Shown here: one piece after another, positions 5,481-12,467 of the stretch
Layout of the letters: every line of letters begins with the position of its first letter
Numbering within the stretch: position 1 is the stretch's first letter
NCBI GenBank assembly: GCA_902783815.1
Contig: CACZSM010000031.1
Coordinates: 1 to 13,777 of the forward strand
Origin: an uncultured Ruminococcus sp.
Lineage (GTDB): Bacteria; Bacillota; Clostridia; Oscillospirales; Acutalibacteraceae
Length of the DNA: 13,777 bases
Reading direction: 5' to 3'
Notes under the pieces: model-generated
The model's input: only the letters and a program-made list of their open reading frames with translations
The model's database searches: none
What the model was told of the DNA's origin: nothing
Translations under genes and position numbers: made by a program

Positions 5481-5993
5481 GTGGAACAAAAGAAGGATAA
5501 ATCAGGGCTGATTTTTTCAGCAATACTGATAATAGCATTTGTAATATGTACATATTTTTTTATCGGAATAATAAACGGTACTACCGATATGGCGGATAAT
5601 GTAAAGCTGCTGTTCAAGGCACTTGTATTTGTACTGTTCGGTCTGATACTGTTTTACGCAACAAGAGTAGGCGATGGAAAACAGGTAAAACGGTTTTCTC
5701 CGGCTACGCTTATTATACTTGATTTACCGGCACTTTATATAGTGCTTTCAGCAGCTGCTCCGGGACTTCCGTTCCCATTTGATCTCACTCAGGCAAGTGA
5801 GATAGTATGGCTTGCAGCGGCAGCACTTGGATATGGTGTGCCATATACATTTCTCAGCGGATATGAACAGGATGTATCTGTTGTAAGCAGTGAAAAGGAG
5901 CCTGAAAAGGAGTATCCGAAGGATGAACTTGATGCTGATGAGGCAGATGTACCGGAGGAAGAAATTGATAACGCAGAAAAAGAAAATGAATAA
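5481..5993 (+). CDS. Four-span membrane protein with acidic tail, function unknown
   Basis: I do not recognise this protein of 170 residues. Four hydrophobic segments lie at about 10-31, 43-62, 74-93 and 106-126. The last 35 residues or so form a highly acidic cytoplasmic or external tail dominated by Glu and Asp (EKEPEKEYPKDELDADEADV and on). The start is GTG 5481, set by AAGAGGTG at 5464-5471; no ATG of similar quality is near. It lies 15 bp after prmA and 20 bp before the ACT-domain gene, so it is probably co-transcribed with both. No catalytic or transport motif stands out. Confidence 0.7.
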   Translation: MEQKKDKSGLIFSAILIIAFVICTYFFIGIINGTTDMADNVKLLFKALVFVLFGLILFYATRVGDGKQVKRFSPATLIILDLPALYIVLSAAAPGLPFPFDLTQASEIVWLAAAALGYGVPYTFLSGYEQDVSVVSSEKEPEKEYPKDELDADEADVPEEEIDNAEKENE

Positions 5994-6013
5994 ATATCAG
6001 GAGGTAAAAAGGA

Positions 6014-6283
6014 ATGAATGCAGTAATAACAGTTCTTGGTAAGGATAATGTAGGCATTTTGGCAAAGGTTTCTAATGAATGTGCGGATGTCGGAGTCAAT
6101 ATCGTAGAGGTGACCCAGTCTGTTTTGCAGGGTATGTTCGCAATGATAATGTTCGTGGATATAACCGGCTGTACAGTGCCGTTTTCACAGCTTGTTGATA
6201 ACCTGACTGAAACCGGTGAAAAAATGGGCGTTAAGATCCATGTAATGCACGAAGATATCTTTAATGCTATGCACAAGATCTGA
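6014..6283 (+). CDS. UPF0237 family ACT-domain protein
   Basis: This is a single ACT domain of 89 residues, the usual length for UPF0237. The typical start, MNAVITVLGKDNVGILAKVS, is followed by the conserved NIVEVTQSVLQGMFAMIMFVD. ACT domains normally bind small ligands such as amino acids and control a partner enzyme. The gene pairs with the UPF0210 gene that begins 14 bp after its stop, an arrangement found in many Firmicutes. AGGAGG just upstream (about 5999-6004) fixes ATG 6014 as the start. The ligand is unknown. Confidence 0.9.
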   Translation: MNAVITVLGKDNVGILAKVSNECADVGVNIVEVTQSVLQGMFAMIMFVDITGCTVPFSQLVDNLTETGEKMGVKIHVMHEDIFNAMHKI

Positions 6284-6296
6284 AAGGAACGGGAAT

Positions 6297-7655
6297 ATGA
6301 TAAATTCACTTGATATTCTGGAAACCATTAATATGATAGATAATGAGAACCTCGATGTGAGAACGATCACAATGGGTATCTCTTTGCTTGACTGTATTGA
6401 TGACGATATCGACAGAGCCTGTACAAAGCTCTATGACAAAATATGCCGCTATGCAGGCGACCTCGTTAAAACCGGCGAGGATATCAGTAAGGACTACGGT
6501 ATCCCGATAATCAATAAGCGTATTGCAGTTACTCCGGTCGCAATGCTTGCGGCTGCCTGCCCTACAATGAATCCTGTTAAATTTGCGCAGGCTCTGGACA
6601 GTGCTGCACATACTATCGGAGTAAACTTCGTGGGCGGTTATTCGGCTCTGGTACATAAGGGCTTCGCTCCGGGTGATTACGCCCTTATCGAAAGCATACC
6701 GGAAGCACTGAGTATTACTGAAAGAGTATGTTCGTCCGTTAATATAGGCAGTACAAAGGCTGGCATAAATATGGATGCCGTTGCAAAAATGGGTCATGTC
6801 ATTCGCAGAACCGCTGAACTGACTGCCGACAGGGATTGCATCGGCGCTGCAAAATTAGTGGTTTTCTGTAACGCACCGGAGGATAACCCGTTTATGGCTG
6901 GCGCTTTTCATGGTCCCGGAGAGCCTGACTGCGTTATAAATGTAGGAGTATCCGGCCCCGGAGTCGTAAGGGCGGCTCTTGCAAAGGCCGGCGACTGCAA
7001 TATTACTGAGGTTGCGGATATTGTAAAGAGAACTGCCTTCAAAATAACAAGAACAGGTATGCTCGTCGCAAGAGAAGCTTCAAAACGCCTGAGCGTACCA
7101 TTCGGTATTGTTGACCTGTCTCTTGCACCAACTCCGGCAATTGGTGATTCTGTTGCTCATATACTGGAGGAAATGGGTCTGGAGCAGTGCGGCGCTCATG
7201 GTACTACAGCTTGTCTTGCACTGCTGAATGATGCCGTAAAGAAGGGCGGCGTAATGGCTTCTTCTCATGTCGGAGGCCTTTCAGGTGCGTTTATCCCCGT
7301 TACAGAGGATGCCGGTATGATAGATGCCGCAAGAAGTAAGACACTTACTCTTACTAAACTCGAAGCAATGACCGCCGTTTGCTCTGTCGGACTCGATATG
7401 ATCGCAATTCCAGGAGATACTCCGGCAGATGTGATATCCGGTATCATAGCTGATGAGGCCGCTATCGGTATGGTGAATTCAAAGACAACCGCTGTGCGTC
7501 TTATCCCGGCTGTGGGCAGACAGGCAGGTGAGGAACTTAACTTCGGCGGTCTGCTCGGAAGCGGTCCTATAATGGATGTCAATATGAAGTCACCGTCAAG
7601 GTTCATATCAAGGGGCGGCAGGATACCTGCGCCTATGCAGAGCCTTAAAAACTGA
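6297..7655 (+). CDS. UPF0210 / DUF711 family protein (PFL-like)
   Basis: This cytoplasmic protein has 452 residues, the family's normal size, and is full length. Databases group it as UPF0210/DUF711, sometimes called 'PFL family' from a loose resemblance to pyruvate formate-lyase; its reaction is not established. It begins MINSLDILETINMI and contains the conserved Gly-rich stretches expected of the family (for example HVGGLSGAFIPVTEDAGMID and the NFGGLLGSGPIMDVN region near the C-terminus). ATG 6297 was chosen over an upstream ATG at 6264, which lies inside the previous gene; GAAAGGAAC precedes it. The ACT-domain neighbour is likely its regulatory partner. The V-type ATPase genes start 38 bp downstream with no terminator between. 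Confidence 0.9.
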   Translation: MINSLDILETINMIDNENLDVRTITMGISLLDCIDDDIDRACTKLYDKICRYAGDLVKTGEDISKDYGIPIINKRIAVTPVAMLAAACPTMNPVKFAQALDSAAHTIGVNFVGGYSALVHKGFAPGDYALIESIPEALSITERVCSSVNIGSTKAGINMDAVAKMGHVIRRTAELTADRDCIGAAKLVVFCNAPEDNPFMAGAFHGPGEPDCVINVGVSGPGVVRAALAKAGDCNITEVADIVKRTAFKITRTGMLVAREASKRLSVPFGIVDLSLAPTPAIGDSVAHILEEMGLEQCGAHGTTACLALLNDAVKKGGVMASSHVGGLSGAFIPVTEDAGMIDAARSKTLTLTKLEAMTAVCSVGLDMIAIPGDTPADVISGIIADEAAIGMVNSKTTAVRLIPAVGRQAGEELNFGGLLGSGPIMDVNMKSPSRFISRGGRIPAPMQSLKN

Positions 7656-7693
7656 GTATTATCCGGATATCTGATTTGAAGGAGGTGAGCATC

Positions 7694-8008
7694 GTGAAGG
7701 ATATGATCGCAAGGATCCTCGATATGGATAAAAAAGCAAGAGGTCTTACTGATGAAGCTCAGCAAAGTAAGATAGATTACGAAAAGGAAATTATCCGTAC
7801 CAAGGAAAAAATAAAAAATGACTACCTCGCCAGGGCTAAGGAGCGTATCAGGATCAACCGCCAGTCGGCTCAGAAAAAGGCTGATGAGGAGCTTCGGCGT
7901 ATTGAAGCTAAAAACGCCGCGCTTATCACGGAGCTTGACAAAAAAAGCTCGGAAAACCATGATAAGTGGGTCGATGCGATCTTTCAAAGGGTCGTTTCCG
8001 ATCTGTGA
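7694..8008 (+). CDS. V/A-type ATPase peripheral stalk subunit G/H
   Basis: This small protein of 104 residues is almost entirely charged helix, rich in Lys, Glu, Arg and Ala with heptad character from about residue 10 to 95. That fits the G/H subunit, which forms the coiled-coil peripheral stalk together with subunit E. Sequence conservation in this family is low, so the assignment rests mainly on length, composition and its place as the first gene of the ATPase cluster. GTG 7694 is the start: AAGGAGGTG (7679-7687) sits 6 nt upstream. A TTG further 5' overlaps that ribosome binding site and is unlikely. Confidence 0.75.
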   Translation: MKDMIARILDMDKKARGLTDEAQQSKIDYEKEIIRTKEKIKNDYLARAKERIRINRQSAQKKADEELRRIEAKNAALITELDKKSSENHDKWVDAIFQRVVSDL

Positions 8009-8034
8009 TATCATTGGAAAGGGAGTGAGTTAAA

Positions 8035-9069
8035 ATGTCGTCAATGGCATCAAATGCTATTCTGGCGAAGGCTCGTGCAATGTATGGAAAGTGCCTGACG
8101 GATTCGGACTACAGACAGCTTATGGACTGCCGCAGCGTACCAGAGGTCGCTGGATACCTTAAAACAAGAACTTCCTACGGCAGCGCTCTTACCGGACTGG
8201 ATGAAAACAGTATCCACAGAGGTCAGCTTGAACCTCTGCTCAGACAGAACCTCTACTTCGATGTCTTTGCTCTTTCAAGATATGCAAAGGATAAGGCTCT
8301 GCTATTTACTGGCTTCATTATATCTGAAATGGAGATAGAACAGATCATCAGATGTCTTACATTGGTAAATCTTGGAAGAGCAGAAGAGTATGTCTATTCA
8401 ATGCCGCTGTCAATGGATCAGTATGCAAAGATCAGCTTCAAAGAGCTTGCCTCTGTCAGAAGCTATGACGATATGATGGAAATGCTGTCCGGAACAGTGT
8501 ATTATTCCGTATTGCAGAGGTATAAGCCAAAGGAAAATGAAAGAATAGATATCGCAAGAATAGAAGCCGAGCTGAATAATCAGAATTACGGCGTTATAAT
8601 GGGCGAGATGGAAAAGGCAGGAAAAAACCGTGATGCCGGTGAACTTAAGGAGATCTTTGCGGCAATGCTGGATTTCCGGAATATGTCAAGAATAATCCGC
8701 CTGAAAAAATATTACGGTTATGACGAAAGCAGGATAAAACCTCTGCTGATACCCTATGGCAGACTGTCAAAGAGAAATATAGACGATCTTTGCGCCGCCG
8801 AAACAGTACAGGAGGTTTTTGAGATCTCAAGAACGACTTATCTCGGCAGACTGATGTCCAGATTGAGATATAACGATCAGTCACAGATGGCATGGGCTAT
8901 GATATGCGTTTACTGCCGCCACCATCTGAGACTGTCGCCTAACCCTACAATAGTTATGGTCTCCTATGTTTACCTTAAGGAGATCGAACTTAATAATATA
9001 ATCAATATAATTGAATCGACAAGATACGGTCTTTCCGCAGAGGAAAAGGCTAAACTGCTTGTCAGATAG
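8035..9069 (+). CDS. ntpC: V/A-type ATPase subunit C
   Basis: This is a helical cytoplasmic protein of 344 residues in the V-ATPase subunit C / eukaryotic d family. It forms the funnel between the central shaft and the K-subunit membrane ring. The N-terminus carries the repeated helical pattern of the family (ARAMYGKCLTDSDYRQLMD, residues about 13-31). Typical late motifs include LDFRNMSRIIRLKKYYGY (about 213-230) and the ending VSYVYLKEIELNNIINIIES (about 309-328), which closely follow family consensus. GGGAGTGAG precedes ATG 8035. Its stop is followed after 12 bp by subunit I. In Enterococcus hirae subunit C lies after E; here it comes before I. Confidence 0.92.
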   Translation: MSSMASNAILAKARAMYGKCLTDSDYRQLMDCRSVPEVAGYLKTRTSYGSALTGLDENSIHRGQLEPLLRQNLYFDVFALSRYAKDKALLFTGFIISEMEIEQIIRCLTLVNLGRAEEYVYSMPLSMDQYAKISFKELASVRSYDDMMEMLSGTVYYSVLQRYKPKENERIDIARIEAELNNQNYGVIMGEMEKAGKNRDAGELKEIFAAMLDFRNMSRIIRLKKYYGYDESRIKPLLIPYGRLSKRNIDDLCAAETVQEVFEISRTTYLGRLMSRLRYNDQSQMAWAMICVYCRHHLRLSPNPTIVMVSYVYLKEIELNNIINIIESTRYGLSAEEKAKLLVR

Positions 9070-9081
9070 GGAGGTGATCAG

Positions 9082-11025
9082 ATGTCTGTCAGATCCGTTA
9101 AGGCTATAAGCATTATCGGCATGATGTCGGAACTGGATCAGGTCATAAAATATTGCGGAGATTCCGGAGTGTTCCACCCGGATGACGCAATGTCATTTTA
9201 CTCTGATACAAAAAACTTCGTGCCGCTGAATGAAAAAAATCCCTATACCCAGCCGCTGCAGAATCTCAGGAGCGCTGCTGAAATGGCAGGGGTAAAGCTG
9301 GAATATAAGGCATCAGCAGATTTTACCGACAGCTCCGGCAATGTTATCGAGTATATCAATACATTGTACGAAAAGCTCGAAGTAATGATCAATGACAGAC
9401 TCCGGTGCAGGCAGGAGATCGAAGCCTGCGTGAGAAAGACTGAACAGGTCGGACATTTTGTTGGAAGTGAGATAGATTTCACCGAGATAAACAAATGCCG
9501 CTATATCAGTCCTACCTTCGGAAGAATACCAAATGAAAGCTATGAAAAGCTGTCAAAGTATTCTGACGACCCGTTTGTGCTGTTCTTCCCCTGTACAGAG
9601 GACGAAAATTACCACTGGGGCGCTTACTTCGCTCCGAATGAACACAGGGAGGATATCGACAGGATATTCTCATCACTGTATTTTGAAAAGCTGGATGTCC
9701 CTGAAATAGCAGGAACACCTGAGCAGTATGTGCAGGATCTTAAAAAGGAACTTGAACAGCTGAAGGCTGAACAGGAAAAGCTGGAAAAGTCACTGGAAAC
9801 ATTCTGGACATCGGAAAGCGAAAAGTGCATGATGTACTACAGTAAGCTGATCGAGCTGAATTCCTATTACGCTATCAGAAGGTATGTCTATAAGTACCAT
9901 AAGAACTTTATACTTGTGGGTTGGATACCGGCTGATAAGGAGGACTCCTTCACAGCAGAACTTGATGATATCAAAAGCGTTGAATATACCGTCAGCGACG
10001 GTAAGGAGGAGCTTAAACATTCTCCGCCGGTAATACTTAAAAATCCGCCGTTTATGCGGCTGTATGAATTCTATGTGAAAATGTACGGTCTGCCGTGTTA
10101 TAATGAGGTTGACCCGACTCCTATAGTTGCACTGACATATACACTGTTCTTCGGAATAATGTTCGGAGATATGGGACAGGGACTTGTCGTGGCGATCGTG
10201 GGAGCGCTTATGTGGAAGCTGAAGAAAATGGAAATTGGAAAAATACTGATACCCTGTGGAATATCAGGTATGGTTTTCGGCTTCCTGTACGGCTCTGTAT
10301 TCGGCTTTGAGCATCTGCTCGATCCGGTACATCATATGCTTTTCGGCACAGAGGGCAAGCTGATGGAGGTCATGGAATCGGATACGATAAATCTGATAAT
10401 CTATGGCTCGGTGGCTATCGGATTCGTTACAATAGCAATTACAATGCTTGTAAATATCTTCTCGTCGGTAAGACGGCACGATATGGAAAGCGCCCTTTTT
10501 GGTGCTAATGGTATTGCGGGCTTCGTATTCTATGTTGCACTCGTTGCAGGACTTGTATGCACTATGTTCCTCAATATACCTATAATGAATACAGCTTATA
10601 TTATCGTGCTGATCGTTATTCCGCTGATCCTTATGTTCATGCGCGAACCCCTCGGAAGGCTCGCTGAAAGAAAAAAGAAATGGCAGCCTGAAAAATGGGG
10701 CGAATACTTTATGCAGAGCTTCTTTGAACTTTTTGAGATGTGTCTGAGCTATGTTACAAACACAATGTCATTCCTGAGAATAGGCGCTTATATCCTTGTT
10801 CATGCAGGTATGATGCTCGTTGTATTTACCCTGGCTGATATGGTAGGCGGTGTTGTGGGCTACGCACTGATGGTTATTATCGGAAATGGTATCGTAATGG
10901 CTCTCGAAGCGCTGCTTGTCGCTATTCAGGTGCTTAGACTTGACTACTACGAGATTTTCAGCAGATTCTATATCGGCGAAGGCCGCCAGTTCTGCCCCGT
11001 TACCGCTAAACCGGACGATATTTGA
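9082..11025 (+). CDS. ntpI: V/A-type ATPase membrane subunit I
   Basis: This is the membrane stator of 647 residues, equivalent to eukaryotic subunit a, which supplies the ion half-channels. The N-terminal half (to about 335) is cytoplasmic, with long coiled coils near 85-125 and 215-260. The C-terminal half has about seven membrane helices. The signature LTYTLFFGIMFGDMGQGL is at 351-368. The essential arginine of the ion path is probably Arg566 in SFLRIGAYILVHAG, and the final LVAIQVLRLDYYEIFSRFYI (612-631) is typical. A strong ribosome binding site, GGGAGGTGATC, precedes ATG 9082. The gene lies between C and K and is complete, although shorter N-terminal variants exist in other bacteria. 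Confidence 0.95.
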   Translation: MSVRSVKAISIIGMMSELDQVIKYCGDSGVFHPDDAMSFYSDTKNFVPLNEKNPYTQPLQNLRSAAEMAGVKLEYKASADFTDSSGNVIEYINTLYEKLEVMINDRLRCRQEIEACVRKTEQVGHFVGSEIDFTEINKCRYISPTFGRIPNESYEKLSKYSDDPFVLFFPCTEDENYHWGAYFAPNEHREDIDRIFSSLYFEKLDVPEIAGTPEQYVQDLKKELEQLKAEQEKLEKSLETFWTSESEKCMMYYSKLIELNSYYAIRRYVYKYHKNFILVGWIPADKEDSFTAELDDIKSVEYTVSDGKEELKHSPPVILKNPPFMRLYEFYVKMYGLPCYNEVDPTPIVALTYTLFFGIMFGDMGQGLVVAIVGALMWKLKKMEIGKILIPCGISGMVFGFLYGSVFGFEHLLDPVHHMLFGTEGKLMEVMESDTINLIIYGSVAIGFVTIAITMLVNIFSSVRRHDMESALFGANGIAGFVFYVALVAGLVCTMFLNIPIMNTAYIIVLIVIPLILMFMREPLGRLAERKKKWQPEKWGEYFMQSFFELFEMCLSYVTNTMSFLRIGAYILVHAGMMLVVFTLADMVGGVVGYALMVIIGNGIVMALEALLVAIQVLRLDYYEIFSRFYIGEGRQFCPVTAKPDDI

Positions 11026-11051
11026 TTTTAAAAAAGAAAGAGGTTTTTATA

Positions 11052-11489
11052 ATGTTGGAATATATTTTACTTGCAGTTCCCGTTGCTTTTCTGGTAGGCT
11101 CAGTTTACTGGGCATATAAGGATGTTTCACTTAAAAGAAGATCACGCAAGTCTGCCGTTATCAGACAGATCGCTTCATTCGCTGCTGTAGGCGCTGTATG
11201 CCTCGTTTCATCTATCGTTGCTATGGCTGCTGAGGCTCCTGACGCTGCCGCTGCTGCCGCAGGTTCGGGTGATGTTAATTTCGGTATCTCAATGATGGCT
11301 GCCGCTCTTGCTACAGGTATTTCAGGTATCGGCGGCGGTATCGCCGTTGGCGGAGCTGCTCCGGCAGCTATCGGCGCAACAAGCGAGGATCCTAAGGCTT
11401 TCGGTAAGGCTCTTATCTTCGTTGCTCTCGGCGAGGGCGTTGCGCTCTATGGACTGCTTGTTTCTATTCTTATCATCAGCAAGGTCTGA
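11052..11489 (+). CDS. ntpK: V/A-type ATPase rotor subunit K (proteolipid)
   Basis: This membrane protein of 145 residues forms the rotor ring. Residues 1-22 and 41-62 are two hydrophobic segments joined by a basic loop; they do not resemble a c-type hairpin. An Ala-rich linker (61-72) leads to the true hairpin, with helices at about 75-108 and 118-143. The ion-carrying residue is Glu128 in ALGEGVALYGLL. The first helix has GIGGG (92-96) where sodium-type rotors usually have GIGQG, and Ser/Thr do not follow Glu128. That favours protons. ATG 11052 was chosen over an upstream ATT because AAAGAAAGAGG lies just before it. It is preceded by subunit I and followed by F. Confidence 0.93.
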   Translation: MLEYILLAVPVAFLVGSVYWAYKDVSLKRRSRKSAVIRQIASFAAVGAVCLVSSIVAMAAEAPDAAAAAAGSGDVNFGISMMAAALATGISGIGGGIAVGGAAPAAIGATSEDPKAFGKALIFVALGEGVALYGLLVSILIISKV

Positions 11490-11515
11490 TATAATGGAAA
11501 TTGGGTGAGCTTACT

Positions 11516-11824
11516 ATGAAGTTCTATCTGATAAGCGATAATGTCGATACACTCATGGGTATGCACCTCGCCGGAATAGATGGTGTGGTCGTGCATGAGG
11601 ACAGCGAGGTCAGGGACGCTCTCACTAAGGCTATGGATATGGAGGATGTGGCTGTCATACTTATGACGGAAAGGCTTGTGCAGCTTTGTCCGGAGCTTGT
11701 GTATGACCTTAAACTTAATCGTAAACAGCCTTTGATCGTCGAAATTCCTGACAGACACGGCAGCGGCCGTGCAAAGGATTCTATAACACGCTATGTTAGA
11801 GAGGCTATAGGCGTAAAGATATAA
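11516..11824 (+). CDS. ntpG: V/A-type ATPase subunit F
   Basis: This cytoplasmic subunit of 102 residues is part of the central rotor shaft, next to D. It has the Rossmann-like family pattern: an N-terminal strand KFYLISDNVDTLMGMHLAGI, the middle VAVILMTERLVQLCPE, and IVEIPDRHG before a C-terminal helix. Length is normal. ATG 11516 is chosen because MKFYLISD matches family N-termini; a GTG-rich GGGTGAG lies upstream. In Enterococcus hirae the equivalent gene is called ntpG. It is 26 bp after K and 19 bp before E. Confidence 0.9.
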   Translation: MKFYLISDNVDTLMGMHLAGIDGVVVHEDSEVRDALTKAMDMEDVAVILMTERLVQLCPELVYDLKLNRKQPLIVEIPDRHGSGRAKDSITRYVREAIGVKI

Positions 11825-11843
11825 CGCCCCTGGAGGTGGCAAA

Positions 11844-12443
11844 ATGCCTGAAACTGCAAGCAAAACAGATAATTTTTTGAAGGCTATCGAAAAGTATGCG
11901 GAAGAACAGCGTACTAAAATACAGTCCGAGGCCGAAAGCTTTAAGGAAAATGAGCTTAATAAGGCTGAGGAGGAGGGTCTGAGAGAGGCATATGTCCTCA
12001 TTCAGAAGGAAATGTCGGATATAAATACCGAGATCGCTTCTGAGCTTTCAAGGGCTGAAAGCTCAAGCAGAAAGAAAATATTTGTCCGCAGACAGGAGAT
12101 CGAACAGGAGGTATTTCAGGATGCCGGAAAAAAACTGCTCGGATTTACTAAAACGGATAAATATGTGTCATTCCTTGAAAAAAGCGCAAAGGCGATCGCA
12201 GCATTACTGGATGCGGATGATGTCGTACTGCTTATAAGAAAGGAAGATACTAAATTCGCTGACAGGATCAGAAAGGCTTTCGGAAGAAAATGTAAGTGTG
12301 AGCCGACTGATGAGATCACCTTCGGCGGTATGATGGGCATGAGCAGGTCACTGGGCAGAGTTGCGGATGAAACTCTCGACAGCAGACTTCAGATGCAGCA
12401 TGAATGGTTCTATGAGAATTCCGGTCTGAAGGTGACAGGATAA
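11844..12443 (+). CDS. ntpE: V/A-type ATPase subunit E
   Basis: This peripheral stalk subunit of 199 residues pairs with the G/H subunit and ties the A/B head to subunit I. Residues about 12-100 are a long charged helix with coiled-coil character. The C-terminal globular part (about 105-199) carries the family-like FGGMMGMSRSLGRVADETLDSRL near the end. TGGAGGTGG before ATG 11844 supports the start. The G/H partner gene is the first in the operon, so the two stalk partners are encoded at opposite ends of the visible cluster. Confidence 0.88.
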   Translation: MPETASKTDNFLKAIEKYAEEQRTKIQSEAESFKENELNKAEEEGLREAYVLIQKEMSDINTEIASELSRAESSSRKKIFVRRQEIEQEVFQDAGKKLLGFTKTDKYVSFLEKSAKAIAALLDADDVVLLIRKEDTKFADRIRKAFGRKCKCEPTDEITFGGMMGMSRSLGRVADETLDSRLQMQHEWFYENSGLKVTG

Positions 12444-12467
12444 ACAGAAAAGATGGGATGAGTTTCT

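Noticed and set aside
7265..8014. Long (249-codon) minus-strand open frame
   Set aside because: It is antisense to both the UPF0210 gene end and the G/H stalk gene, each of which has a ribosome binding site and family-like sequence. Low stop frequency on the opposite strand explains it.
11447..12001. 184-codon minus-strand open frame across K, F and E
   Set aside because: It spans three recognised ATPase genes on the other strand and has no supporting signals.
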